A DNA stretch of 64,000 nt, from the NCBI GenBank assembly GCA_948474755.1, contig CAOLHI010001425.1:124001-188000 (forward strand), read 5' to 3'. The position numbers and the translations under genes are program-made. Shown piece by piece: positions 1 through 10,689 of this stretch; position 1 is the stretch's first letter, and each line of letters starts with the position of its first letter. The stretch comes from Ctenosaura bakeri (lineage: Eukaryota; Chordata; Lepidosauria; Squamata; Iguanidae). The notes below the pieces were generated by a model. That model searched no databases. It saw nothing but the letters and a program-made list of their open reading frames with translations, and was not told the DNA's origin.

Positions 1-1892
1 CGTAGCAGGGGTGTGAACCAGTGCTGCCTCGGCCAGTACGGGGCTACGAGGATTGCGTCGGCTCGGTCGGCGAGGATCTTCGATATCGTCTGGCCGAGCA
101 GCGGGAATGGCGGGAACGCGTAGAGGAGTTCCCCGGTCCACGGAAACTGGAAAGCGTCCCCGATGGAGGCGCGATCGTGGCCCGCTCTGGAACAGAATCG
201 GCGACACTTCGCGTTTTCCCTGGTCGCGAAGAGGTCGATCGATGGTTCGCCCCAGCGGTCTCGAATCAGTCTGAACGCCTCTCCGGAGAGAGACCATTCG
301 TGATGGGATGAGGTGTCCCTGCTGAGGGCGTCTGCCGTGGTGTTCTCCTGCCCTGCCAGGTGAACCGCCACGGGATGCGTGTGCAGGCGAATGCACCATT
401 CCCACAGGTCGAGTGCGATGTTGAGCAGGGTCGTGGAATGAGTCCCTCCTTGTCTGTTGATGTAACAGACGGCGGTGGTATTGTCCGTCAGAACCAGGAC
501 CGTGCGCCCCGCTACGACGTGGCGGAACGCCCGTAGCGCTTTCGAGATGGCGAGCAGGTCCAGGGCGTTGATATGGAGAGCGGTCTCGTCGTCGGTCCAT
601 CTGTCGCGGACTCTGAGATCGCCGCAGTGGGCACCGCATCCGTACAGGGAGGCGTCGGTCGTTACCGTCACCTTCGGTGTCGGCTGTTGGAAAGGCATCC
701 CTGACATGAGATTGCATCGCGACTGCCACCATCGGAGGGAGGAGCGGACGTCTTCCGGCAGCTGCAGTCGGAGTGTCTGTTCGTCTCGCAGGGGTCGAAT
801 ATGCGGACGAACCAGTGTTGAAGAGGTCTTGCTCTTAGTCTGGCGAGATATGTCACAGCGGTCGTCGCAGCCATGTAACCCAAGAGCTGTTGGACACTTC
901 TCGCAGATAGCGTTGGGGCCGTACGAGCGTGAGCGGCGGCCCGGATCAGGGTTTGAGCTCGAGTCTCTGGCAGGTACGCCCTGGCGGAGGTCGAGTCGAG
1001 CGTTGCCCCGATGAAGTCCAAGATCCTCGCCGGCTCGAGGTGGGACTTCTTCGGATTCACTCGCAGGCCAAGGTGAGTCAGGAGTGACAACATCATATGG
1101 ACGTCGTGGTAAAGTCTCTGTTTGCAGGACGCCACCAACAGCCAATCGTCGAGGTAAGGGAAGACAGAAGCACCCTTCGTCGGCAGGAAAGATACCACCA
1201 GGGCCATGCACTTGGTGAAGACCCTCAGGGCAGTCGAGAGTCCGAACGGCAGCACCTTGTACTGGTAACAGGTGTCGTCGACTGCGAAGCGGAGGTACCG
1301 TCTGTGCTGCGGGCGAATGGCGATGTGGAAGTATGCGTCTCGGAGATCGATGGAGGCGAACCAGTCCCCTCGATGTAGGAAGGGCAGGATCGACGGTATC
1401 GTGACCATCTTGAACCTCTTTGGGCGGATGTAGTAGTTCACCCCTCTGAGGTCGAGGATCGGCCGGAGGGTACCGTCAGCTTTCGGTACCGTGAAGTACC
1501 TGGAGAAGAAGCCGGTGGTCTTGGCTTCTTGCGGGAGCCGCTCGATCGCCCCTTTCTGGAGGAGGGATTGGAACTCTTCCAGGAGGGCCGGACTCGACGG
1601 GGTGGAGTAGTAAACGCCTCGAGGCGGAATATCGTGAAACTCGATGGCGTAGCCAAGACGGACGATGGAAAGCACCCAAGAGTCTGTAGTGACGTGTTGC
1701 CACTCTACAAGGTGTCGAGCCAGAGTCGGTCGGTCTCCGAGCGCAGATGGTAGGCTGAAAAGTGGGTATTGGTAGGTCCTGCCAGGCACGTCAAAACCGA
1801 GACTTTGCATCCGAGGAGGACTTCTTAGACGAAGCCGGGCGACGTCTAAACGTGCGTCTGGCCGACGAGCCGGAGGACGGTCTCGACTGTCC
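1..1892 (-). pseudogene. DIRS reverse transcriptase/RNase H, broken (copy A)
   Basis: Read from about 1790 downwards, the frame carries the RT blocks FSRYFTVPKADGTLRPILD, then SIDLRDAYFHIAI, then the catalytic YLDDW near 1150, then the VNPKKS block, matching copy D almost residue for residue. At about 793-797 copy A has four G where D has five. This shifts the frame just after the FVRIFDP motif, so the RNase H part (1-790) is out of frame with the RT. The protein would copy element RNA into DNA. The recombinase that should follow is outside the window. A one-base deletion near 1892 joins this frame directly to the ORF1 frame upstream, unlike D, where the two overlap in different frames. Confidence 0.9.
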
Positions 1893-4243
1893 GACTGGGC
1901 CGAACGTTGGAAAGACGAGGTGGAAGATCGTCGCCAGGATGGGCGGAAGGTGGAGGTCCTGCGGGCTTGCGTGGCCGGCTGTAGCCCGATCTTCTTGGCC
2001 GTCAACCTCGCCTTCACAAGATTGTCCAACGCTTGGTCGGTGGACGAATTGAAGAGGCCCTCACCGTCGAAGGGGAGATCTTCGATTCTCCTTCTGGTGT
2101 TCTCCTGGATGTCGGCCGGTCGCAGCCAAGCATGGCGGCGCAGGCCGATGGATCCCGCCATGACCCGGGAGGCAATCTCCACTGCGTGCCGGGAGGAGGC
2201 CATCTGCTGCCGAGCGATGGAGATGGCCTCGTTGAATATCACCGAGGAGGCTTGGCGGATGTCCTCCGGTACCGCCTCCATCGCCGGTTGAAGGCGATCG
2301 AGCACCTTTTCCGGGTATGCTGCGAGGCAAGCCTGGGTGTTGGACAGCCTGATCTGCAGGGAGGCGGCGGAATAGAACCTCCGAGCGTAGGCGTCCAACT
2401 TTCTGCCTTCCTTATCCGGCGGGGTGGTGTGCTGCCTGCCGGTGCCTTTTGTTTGTGCCGACTCAACCACCACAGAGTTCGGCGCAGGGTGGTTGAAGAG
2501 ATAACCGGCGTTATCCTTCTGCACCCTGTAGAGGTGTTCCAGTCTCTGCGGTATCGGCTGCGCCGAGGTCGGTCTATCCCAGGCGGCCTTCACCACTCTG
2601 GAGATCCGGGGCAGGAGAGGCAGCGGGGCCGTGGCAGGTTGCTTCCCCTCAAAGACGGAGAAGACTGGATTGTTGTCCTCCGGCTCCGCGTCGGCGATCT
2701 TAAGGCCAAGGGTAGTGGCCATGCGGAGCAGCATCGCAGAGAACTGGTGGACATCCTCTGGAGCAGAATCTGGGATCGGATCCCCGAATCCCAGCTGAGG
2801 AGACTCCTGGGAGGCCGCCTCAGACGCCTCCGACTCCACGCTCGAGTCGTACGACTCCGAGCTCGGTGAGTCGTCTCACCGCTCGCTTTCCGGCTCCTTC
2901 GCGGCCGCAACGGGTGATGCCTTCTTAGGCTTCTCTGCAGCCCGGGCGGTGGTAGTGGCAGCGTCGCGTTTGGGCTGGCTGACCACGGACTTCACCTTTT
3001 TAGTGGTGACTGGGGTAGTCTGGCAGGCTGACGTGGTCTTAGCCCGCTCAGTCACCACCGACTCCGTAGGGCGCGTCGCCGTTGCCGTGACCCTAGGAGG
3101 TGGCGATATCGCCCGATATCGAGGTGAAGGCTCCCTCGTCCTATGGTATCGAGGAGAGGGAGAGCGGCTGAAGGAGCGGCGGTCCGACGGTGACCGGCTT
3201 CGGTGGCGACGGTACCGAGCCTCTTCCCCTCTAGGCGAGCGAGATTCGCGCTGTCTGCGGGGTGACCGGGACCTCCGGAAGGTCTCCCAGCGCCTCGGGT
3301 CACGATGGTACCAATCCCGGTACGATGGTGAATGTGACCGATAAGAGGCCGGGCGCTCTCTCCATTTAGACTCCCTCGCGTACCTGGCCACGTAGGACGC
3401 CGAGGTGTATCTGGAGGCAGACGAGCGAGGTTGTTCCTCTCTAGTCTCCCTAGGAGGCGGCGAGGCCACCGGATGCTCCGAAGAGCGGGATCGGGACCTG
3501 AAGGAGGTCGAACGCCGCTCCGGAGAAGCAGAGGGCTCTCTCTGCTGCAGGTCGGCCGACCTGCGACGGCTGGAAGGGCGGTGGTGCTCCTCCACCAGGG
3601 TTGGAGGGTCTGCCACAGGCGAGTCCGGGCGCTGTTGGGGAACGTCCTCGATCTCATCGTCCGAGAGATCGACGGACTCGCCTCGCCCTTTGGAAGGCTG
3701 TTGAGTCGGAGGAGGAGTAGGAGGTTGAACGTCCCCAGCCGGGGAGCGCTTCTTCTCCTTCTCCTTGCCCTTGTCTCCGTCCGGAGCAGGGCGCTTCTTA
3801 GCAGGCGTCTCCTTCAGGGGAGCCTCAGCCTTCTTCGCCGTCGAGGATCCCTTCGCTGACTTGGCAGCCGCCGAGAGCTTCGGGATCCTCGGTAACGCCG
3901 AGATCGGCGTTCTCGCCGGTACCGAGCCCGATACCGACGAAGTAGCCGAATACCGAAGCAGCCGCCGATACCGTCGATGGCGTGGTCGTCTTCTTGTCGG
4001 CCATCTTTGAAACGGAGGTCTCGTCTATCGCCCGCAGAGACTGTTCCCAACAATAAGACTTAAGTCTCGCGGACCGGTTGCGGAGAGTCTGGGAGTAAAA
4101 TCTCGGCAAATTGGGCAAGTCCGAGTGTTGTGGGACTCACCCAAACAGAAGAGACACTCCTTGTGGCCGTCGTTGAGGGCAACTTTGCGCCCGCAGGACA
4201 CGCACTTTTTGAAGAGTGCGGACATAAGACGAAGAAACGCCAA
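1890..4243 (-). pseudogene. DIRS ORF1 (gag-like), broken (copy A)
   Basis: The N-terminal part starting near 4243 has a Cys/His cluster (KKCVSCG, then HKECLFCLGESH) typical of vertebrate DIRS ORF1 and probably nucleic-acid binding. Next come a Lys-rich stretch, a long Arg/Ser-rich domain with RSRSP and SPSPRY-type repeats (about 3000-3500), and the conserved C-terminal gag region with WLRPADIQ and LPFDGEGLFN motifs (about 2030-2150). Lesions are a one-base loss in a G run near 4096, a one-base gain near 3912 and a TGA at 2876-2878. In copy D the TGA position is CGA (Arg), so this is a CpG-to-TpG change. The apparent ORF start at 3616 is only a GTG inside the open frame, not a real start. Confidence 0.88.
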
Positions 4244-4425
4244 ACTGGAAAATCCGAAATCACCAAAACCAAATGGGAAGTCCGAAGGGAGGTCAGAGAC
4301 AGTCCAAAAAATCCGTAAAACCGTGAAATCAGCAAGCCAAGCACAAAGTCAGAGGAACAAACCGAAGAACCTTCCGTACGCGACGGCGGACGAGAAGAAC
4401 TGAGGAGAGACCGTTGCTCGGCGGG

Positions 4426-4555
4426 AGGAGCATGCGCAGTACCGGCGTGGGGGAGGGGTTCCCGCCAAGCGAACAAGCTCTAGAAGTTTCCGAACGCTAC
4501 CGCGCAGGCGCTAAAGCTCCTAGTGTATGAAGGCACAGAGACCACGAAGAAGAAC
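4426..4555 (-). promoter_or_regulatory. 5' inverted terminal repeat and likely promoter of DIRS copy A
   Basis: This is the same terminal repeat as in copy D (56311-56470). It is GC-rich, has no TATA box, and holds GCATGCGCA at 4430-4438, close to the known NRF1 core. In DIRS elements the terminal repeat upstream of ORF1 carries the promoter; its activity here is inferred. Confidence 0.6.
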
Positions 4556-4569
4556 ATACTTTTACCACA

Positions 4570-5579
4570 TCTACCATATAAAAGTCAATGGTTGTCTGCT
4601 CATGTGTCTGTCTGTGTCTGCATATGATTGGCTGTGTGTGAAGATTCCATGGAATCCTGGGGTTGGCAGTTTAAAGGCCTAAAGGGGACTTTAGAATTTT
4701 CAGCCAGAGAGCTCTTGGGCTTCAGGCTGGTTGCTATGGAGATGAGGCCTACCATCAATAAGGATGCCAGAAAACATTTGGGAGGCATATGTGAGAAAAA
4801 TTAAAGTGACATACACAACATAGCCCATTTCCACACTACTCTGTTATAGTGCTATTATTCCACTTTCAACATCCTATGGAATCCTGGAATTTATAGTTTA
4901 AGGAGGAGCATTTAAAAATTCTCAGCATGAGAGCTCTTTGGCCTCAGTAAACTACAAACCCCAGAATTCCACAGGGTGTTGAAAGTAGAATAATAGCACT
5001 ATAAGAATGTAGTGCAGAAATGGCCATAGTTACAAGGTCTTCTTGCCTCACACAGTAGGTTGTATGGGTTCCATATGTGAGGAACCTTAAAGCTGAAATT
5101 CAAAACAAACAATGCTTCCCGAAAAACATAAAGCCATTGCACAAATTCAACAGAAAGAAAGAAAGAAAAAGCCAGTACATCAACGTCACAAGACAACACA
5201 GACTGGATTGGCGACTATGGAGAAAAGTTACAGGTACTGGAATAGGCCAATTGCTAGAAGCCTAGCAGCAAGAAGGAGGACAGTATATTCCCTTAGGAAC
5301 CCAACCTTTGAATATTAACAACTATGAATAAAGATTGGATTGGGGAATATGGGGAAAATTTACAGGTACAGGAATAGGCCGGTTGCTTTGGACTCAAGGC
5401 CTAGCAGCAAGGAGATGGAAAGTGTACTCCCTCAGCAACCCAAACTGCGTTTGTAAATAACTCTGAATACAGATTCCGTTGATAAATATGGAGCAAAGTT
5501 ACAGGAAATGGAGAAGACAGCTTGGGGAGTTCTTAAGAGGAAAATAAAAACCCTGGGCAATGCCAGGTAAATACACTAA
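4570..5579 (+). mobile_element. Non-autonomous Helitron, copy 1
   Basis: The left end is A|TCTACCATATAAAAG. The right end is a short hairpin (CCTGGGCAATGCCAGG, 5552-5567) followed by CTAA at 5576-5579 and then a host T. This is the Helitron signature: 5' TC, 3' hairpin plus CTRR, insertion between A and T, and no target duplication. Copy 2 at 7290-7723 has the same two ends. There is no Rep/helicase ORF, so it would need an autonomous partner. A palindromic MITE (4823-5025) is inserted inside it. The start lies only 15 bases from the end of DIRS copy A. Confidence 0.85.
4823..5025. mobile_element. Palindromic MITE nested in Helitron copy 1
   Basis: The arms pair over most of the length: GCCCATTTCC at the left, GAAATGGCC at the right, and inside them TTCCACTTTCAACATCCTATGG against its complement. 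ATA flanks both ends (4820-4822 and 5026-5028), consistent with a 3-bp target duplication as in PIF/Harbinger-type MITEs. The class is inferred from this only. It has sister copies at 37946 and 56656. Confidence 0.75.
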
Positions 5580-5775
5580 TTATTCATATAGTACTGCTAC
5601 AGATTTCACACACATTAAAGATTATGGAGAAGGGTTTCCAAGACCACAAGAACGTTATTTCTAACTTGGCTGCAGCTCGATGCATTTTCATTTTAAAATT
5701 AAGTGCTGACTGCATGTCACTATAAATGCCCATTTAGCCTAATTGACCTACAAATAACCTCAACTGTTAGAGTTA

Positions 5776-6720
5776 TAAAAGCATAGAGTTCGATGTGGCC
5801 TCATGGGCTATTAATTCCAACCCTGTGCTCAGCGCAGCATCTCCAGCTAAAGTATCTTCAATAGGTGGATGTCCAGATTCTTTCTGAAGATGTTCCAGAA
5901 GGAGAGCCCACCACCCCTCTAGGTAAATGAGCCCCTTGCCGAACCACTCTTACTGTCAAGAAGTTCCTTCTAAAGTTCAGTTGAAATTTACTCTCCTGTA
6001 AATTCAAACCATTAGACCTGGTTCTATGCTCTGAGCCAGTAGAGAATAGGACTGCCCCCTCCTCTCTGTTACAGCCCTTGAGATATTTAAAGCAATCATG
6101 TTGCTCCTCAGTCTTTTCTTCACCAAGCTGAACATACCCAGCTCCTTCAACCTTTCCTCATAAGTTTTGTTCTTCATTATCACCCTTGTTGCCTTTCTCT
6201 AAACCTGCTCCAACTTGTCTATATTCTTAAAACAAGATGCCCAGAACTGAACACATTACTCCAGACAAGGATTCATTGGCACAGAATATAAAGGGTCTAC
6301 TACTCCCCTTGACTTGGAAACTACGCTTCTATTAATGTAGGCTAAAATAGTATTTGCATTCTTTGCTGCTGTAGTACATTACTGGTTCATGTTCAAATTA
6401 TGATCAGCAATAATTCCAAGATCCTTTTCATATGTAGTACCAGTAAGCCATATATGTTGAAGAGTAATGGCTCTTGGTCAGAACCCAGAGGCACTCCATT
6501 TGAGATCTCCTTCCAGTTTGAAGTGTAGCCACTGATAACAATTCTTTGAGCAGGGTTTTCCAACATTTATGGATCCATCTGACAATACTTCCACCTTTTC
6601 CGCATTTAATCAGTTTGCTAATCAAAATATTATGGGCAACTTATGAAATGCTTTACTGAAATCCAGATAAATTAACACTGACAGCATTCCCACCATCTAC
6701 TGTATATGTCAACAAGAGTA
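5776..6720 (-). mobile_element. Degraded CR1/L3-type LINE 3' fragment
   Basis: The minus strand reads as the 3' part of a CR1/L3-type ORF2. The sequence is the same as the better preserved minus-strand fragment at 32013-33145: both have the block around CTCCAACTTGTCTATATTCTT and the CAGCATTCCCACC end. It is full of small indels, with no usable frame. It is old and 5'-truncated. Confidence 0.75.
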
Positions 6721-7289
6721 CACACAACTATGTTTTACATGTAGAGTGTACTATAATAAGCAAAAGAACATCTGATTTCAGATAAATGGATAAAGCTCTA
6801 CATGACACCATGTGATAAAAATCATGGCTGCTCTTGTATTAAAGATATGGATCTTGCTTAACAAAAAAGAAAGCAGCGCTGTATAGGAAATTCAGCGGGA
6901 TAACTGAAACCCAGTCTCCTCTATGTCTACTGTACCACCCTTGTTCTCAGCAATCCTTTAACAAAATGATTTGTCATTTTTGTTTTAGGAGACAACTTTT
7001 AAACATGTGAAAAGGGAGTATAGCATCAGAGTAAAAGCAGCATGCAAGGCACCAAAGAGCTCTCTGTGTCCTTCAAAGCAGCACAGATTAGCAAAGATAC
7101 TAGCAGAGGTAATAAAATATAAACAGTGAGGTGAAGGAGAGGCAGAATTTCAGGATGCAGAAATGAAAATTTTATTCCAAGAGACAACTCAGCATGTTTT
7201 GGCCAAGAAACATTTGCATGGCCTTCTTCAGGGGCTGTTAACAAGTGTATGTGCGACTGAGGGGGGAAATGATAAACATACACTAATAA
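6721..7289. other. No gene seen
   Basis: This is AT-rich intergenic or intronic sequence. A weak motif at about 7193-7240 (GCCCCTGAAGAAGGCCAT on the minus strand) looks like a worn repeat piece. Nothing else is recognisable. Confidence 0.5.
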
Positions 7290-7723
7290 TCTAAAATATA
7301 AAAGTCAAAGTTTGTCTGTCTGTGTCAGGTGAAGACCTCTTATGATTGGCTGTGTCAGGTGAATATCTCATATGATTGGCTAAGAAGATTCTATGGAATC
7401 CTGGGGTTTGCAGTTTAGAGAGGGGCCTTTAGAATTCTCCGCCAGAGAGCTCTTTGGCCACAGTCAAATGTGCCTGTCTTGAATAGGCTGGTTGCTATGG
7501 AGATGAGGCCTAGCAGCAAGGAGGAAGGCAGTGTATTCCCTCAGGAACCCAACTTATGTATGTCAATATATCTGAATACAGATTGGATTGGGGAATATGG
7601 GGAAAAGCTACAGATACTAGACAAGGTGGTTTGGGGAATCAGAAACATAGGACCTCAAATCTTTCTAACAACTATTACCTATGAGAAAATAAAATCCCAG
7701 GCAATGCCGGGTATATACACTAG
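7290..7723 (+). mobile_element. Non-autonomous Helitron, copy 2
   Basis: It starts A|TCTAAAATATAAAAGTC and ends with the hairpin CCCAGGCAATGCCGGG (7696-7711), then CTAG at 7720-7723, then T. Ends and body match copy 1 at 4570-5579. The short repeated unit TGTGTCAGGTGAA near the left end is duplicated. The body around 7390-7480 resembles one arm of the palindromic MITE family (see findings). There is no coding capacity. Confidence 0.85.
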
Positions 7724-7997
7724 TCTTAGTACATAATAAACTGAGTAAGTACAAAAACTGCACCAGGCCTCCTTCATTTCTATGCTTCTATCCATGTCTC
7801 ATAACAACTTAAAACATGATCTGTGAATATTAATAGAGTAAAACCAAATAGAGAAACACAGACGTAAATGAGGAGTCTGCATACATATACAAAATCTTTG
7901 AAAGGATTTTAAAAAGACATGTTTCCAAATCTTACGAGCGGCAGCTAATATTTTTCCAAACACAAGGTAAAGCACTGCGGTCTTAACAACTCTGTTT

Positions 7998-8034
7998 TGT
8001 GTGCGTGTGTGCATGTGTGTGTGTGTGTGTGTCT
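7998..8034. repeat. (TG)n microsatellite
   Basis: An interrupted run of TG dinucleotides (GTGTGCGTGTGTGCATG then a pure TG run). Confidence 0.9.
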
Positions 8035-8440
8035 GTATTGAAGTTGTTTTATGCACGGCACTTTGGCAGCAGGGAGAAAGCTTAGGGAGTGTGTTAAAAT
8101 CTGAACACTAAAGTAAAACAATAAATCTGAATCTTCTGCTAGACCCTGTGGGGAAAGATGGACTTCTAGCCTCAATCTCCAGTTCATTTCCCTTCTCAAC
8201 AACACCTTAAACGGGGGCAGAGGTGTATACAGAACCCAGAAATACAGAGTACTACAGGAATAACTACAGTAAGTTCTATAGAATGACCAAACCAACACTT
8301 GATTTCTTGTTCTTTGTATTGCATAATCCTTGATCAATCATTCATCATAATATGCACAGAAATAAAATTGGGGGAAGAGACATCAACATGTGCGTAAGAC
8401 CTGCACTCCCACCCCTAGAAGTAAAGCAGACCTTGTGGGA

Positions 8441-8478
8441 ATGCTACTACTACTACCGGTAGTAGTAGTAGTAGTAAT
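8441..8478. repeat. Trinucleotide palindrome (CTA)n/(TAG)n
   Basis: CTACTACTACTAC meets GTAGTAGTAGTAGTAGTA head to head at ACCGGT, followed by ATCATCATC repeats. It forms a near-perfect inverted repeat of simple sequence. Confidence 0.85.
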
Positions 8479-10689
8479 CATCATCATCTCATTATTATTT
8501 CATTTGTATGCCACCTTTGTCTCAGAGTGGGACCCAAGCTGAAAATAGGGGAGTGAACACTCACAAATGCCCCATTTTATGTGCTAGCATTCTCTAATGA
8601 TACCACGTAGTCTTTGGATTACATTATCAATATTAAAAAAAATTAGATATGACAGTTATATTAGCAAATGTATTAGCTGCCATTCACAAGATCTGGAAAC
8701 AATTCTTTAAAAACCCTTACCAGTTGGTGTTCTATAACTTTTTATAAAGACTCCTGTGTTGCTCATATATAAAGCTCTAAACAGTGTATTTATTTTCACA
8801 TATTTTACCTCATGTGTAAGATAATATAAGATATGTGTGCACATGCAGCATTGATACTTACTGAGTTTATGTTCTATTTAAAATAATTTAAATAAATCAT
8901 AGTGTAATAGTGTTTCTCACTCCCTCGTTTTTAACAGCCCTGATACAAATGTTTCTTATCCAAAACACATTGAGAAATTTCAAGGAATAAAAATATTTTG
9001 ATATACTGAGGCTTTGTCTTTCCTATCATGATTTGTTAGGTGTCTCTCATTTCTTTCACTTTTACTTTGGAGAAAATCTGAATCAAACTCGGGTGCAGTG
9101 TATTGTACAGCAGCTGGTAAAATCAGGGAAACATCATTTTTGCTACCTTTCATCCCACTGTCTCCTAAAATATTCAGTAAGTATCAACAGAATTAAGACT
9201 GCTGCTATTTTCCTAAAAGCAGGGGGTGGAGAAGCCTGGACTTCTGATAAATGGAAATTAATGCAAGTTTCATCCATTGTAGTTATAAAATTGAAAGCTC
9301 GCCTTCTTAAGTTTCCTAAAGAGATGCATTTTTAACTTCCATTGTAATAAAACTCACTTCTCCCTTTCAAGTTATTAGTTCTAGTGACTCACACTCTGCC
9401 TCTGGAGGCAGCAGAGAAGACTTGCTAAGCTTCTATTTAAGGTATGATGATAAGAATGCCAACTATTTAAAGTGAATGTTTGGGCTAGGTAGAAAATTTG
9501 GTGCATCACACATTTTTTTGGTTGCAACTTCATGCGTTTTGGGATGTCATAAAGTTGTTTTATATCAATAGAAAGCTCTGTGTAATTGGAAATGGAAATT
9601 CTCCTAGCTTCCTTGAAAAAAAAAAAAGAAGTATAATGTTCCAAAGACTAGGGTACTTTGTCAAACAAACTGCAAAGTTCCCTTGGAAACTGCTGAGATA
9701 GTTCCTTGCGATCTGCAGAAAAAAAGAAAAATGGGCTTTCACGTATTAAGCTCTTCTTCTTTCTCTGAATATTTCAGAGAAGTACCACAGACCCACCCAA
9801 ATTTCCACAGTATCTCTGGTCACCTTTCCAACTGGTTCCTCAACTGCTTTCTTTGTGTTTGTCCTCGATCATTCCCTTGTATTCATGTAGTTATGCTGCA
9901 ATTAGAAAATACCCAACATGGAAAGCACAGCTGAGGAATTGAGAAAATCCCCCACAAACGAATGCTAGTCAGAATAGTGGATTTGATTCCAAATGAGTTG
10001 CGTTGACAACAGTATTAGCAGGGTTCAAAGTCCCAGTACAAATTTGAAACACAGGTTCCTTCCTACATACATAAAATTCAATATTGTAAATTAAATCTCA
10101 TTATTTGTATTTACATACACATAAAAGTATGGTATACGTTCATGTGACAGTGAATCCTAACAAACAGTTACTTATTTAGGTAGAGCCCCTTCCACAGTAT
10201 AACTTGTTCAGAGTTCTTGGCAGGTTCTGAAGTTAAGATTCTATACTTTGGGTGACTATGGATTGTCCCTTGGCAAATTACTGAATATTCAAAGCAGGGT
10301 GGTGCTACTGGCTAGATTGTCCCTTTGAAGAATATTGCTCAGGTTTGGCGGGTATACACAGGAAATGGTGTGCTGCTGGCATAGGAAGGAAGGCAGCAGA
10401 GTCTGTGCTACATGTTCTCCAGCTCAGACACCCTACCTTTTCTCTGTTACCAATTTTAAAGGTCAAAACACTAAGAGAGATGCAGACTTTCCTGGAACGA
10501 CAAAGCCATGAGTAGGTAATCAAGCTGGACTGCAACTGCATTGCCATGAAAACAAAAGCTAAAATTTAAGTTATGCTAGCAGATATGCATGAACTATTTA
10601 GCTGTGCCTAGGGGACTGTTATCCACATCTACAATATTTTGTAAAGACAATAAGAAGGACTGTTAGAGCACAAGAAGATCCTGAAGAAC

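Larger units (their letters stand above)
1..4555 (-). mobile_element. DIRS-type retrotransposon copy A, cut by the left window edge
   Basis: The segment aligns throughout with about 51893-56470 of copy D. Its 5' end is at 4555, where the sequence ends in the same gaagaagaac terminus (read from the other strand it starts GTTCTTCTTCG). The 3' half of the element, with the tyrosine recombinase and left inverted repeat, would lie left of position 1. It is GC- and CpG-rich against AT-rich flanks, so it is fairly young, but it carries several lesions: short G-run deletions near 793-797 and 4096, a one-base insertion near 3912, a one-base deletion near 1892 and a TGA at 2876-2878. It therefore looks non-coding as an autonomous element. 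The family call rests on the close match to D, which has all DIRS hallmarks. Confidence 0.93.
7724..10689. other. Unannotated intron-like or intergenic stretch
   Basis: AT-rich sequence with no ORF that looks real. It includes a TG microsatellite at 7998-8034, a small trinucleotide palindrome at 8441-8478 and a weak L2/SINE-like 3' tail (TTTCATTTGTATGCCACC) at about 8495-8545. It lies downstream of the last BBX exon seen, so it is either BBX's final intron or sequence 3' of the gene. Confidence 0.5.

Noticed and set aside
2876..3616. Separate ORF starting at 3616 in copy A
   Set aside because: The start is a GTG inside the ORF1 frame, which continues open upstream; it is part of ORF1, not a gene of its own.
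8441..8478. Short repeats resembling a small CRISPR-like or cruciform array
   Set aside because: It is simple trinucleotide sequence with no spacers; this is vertebrate DNA.
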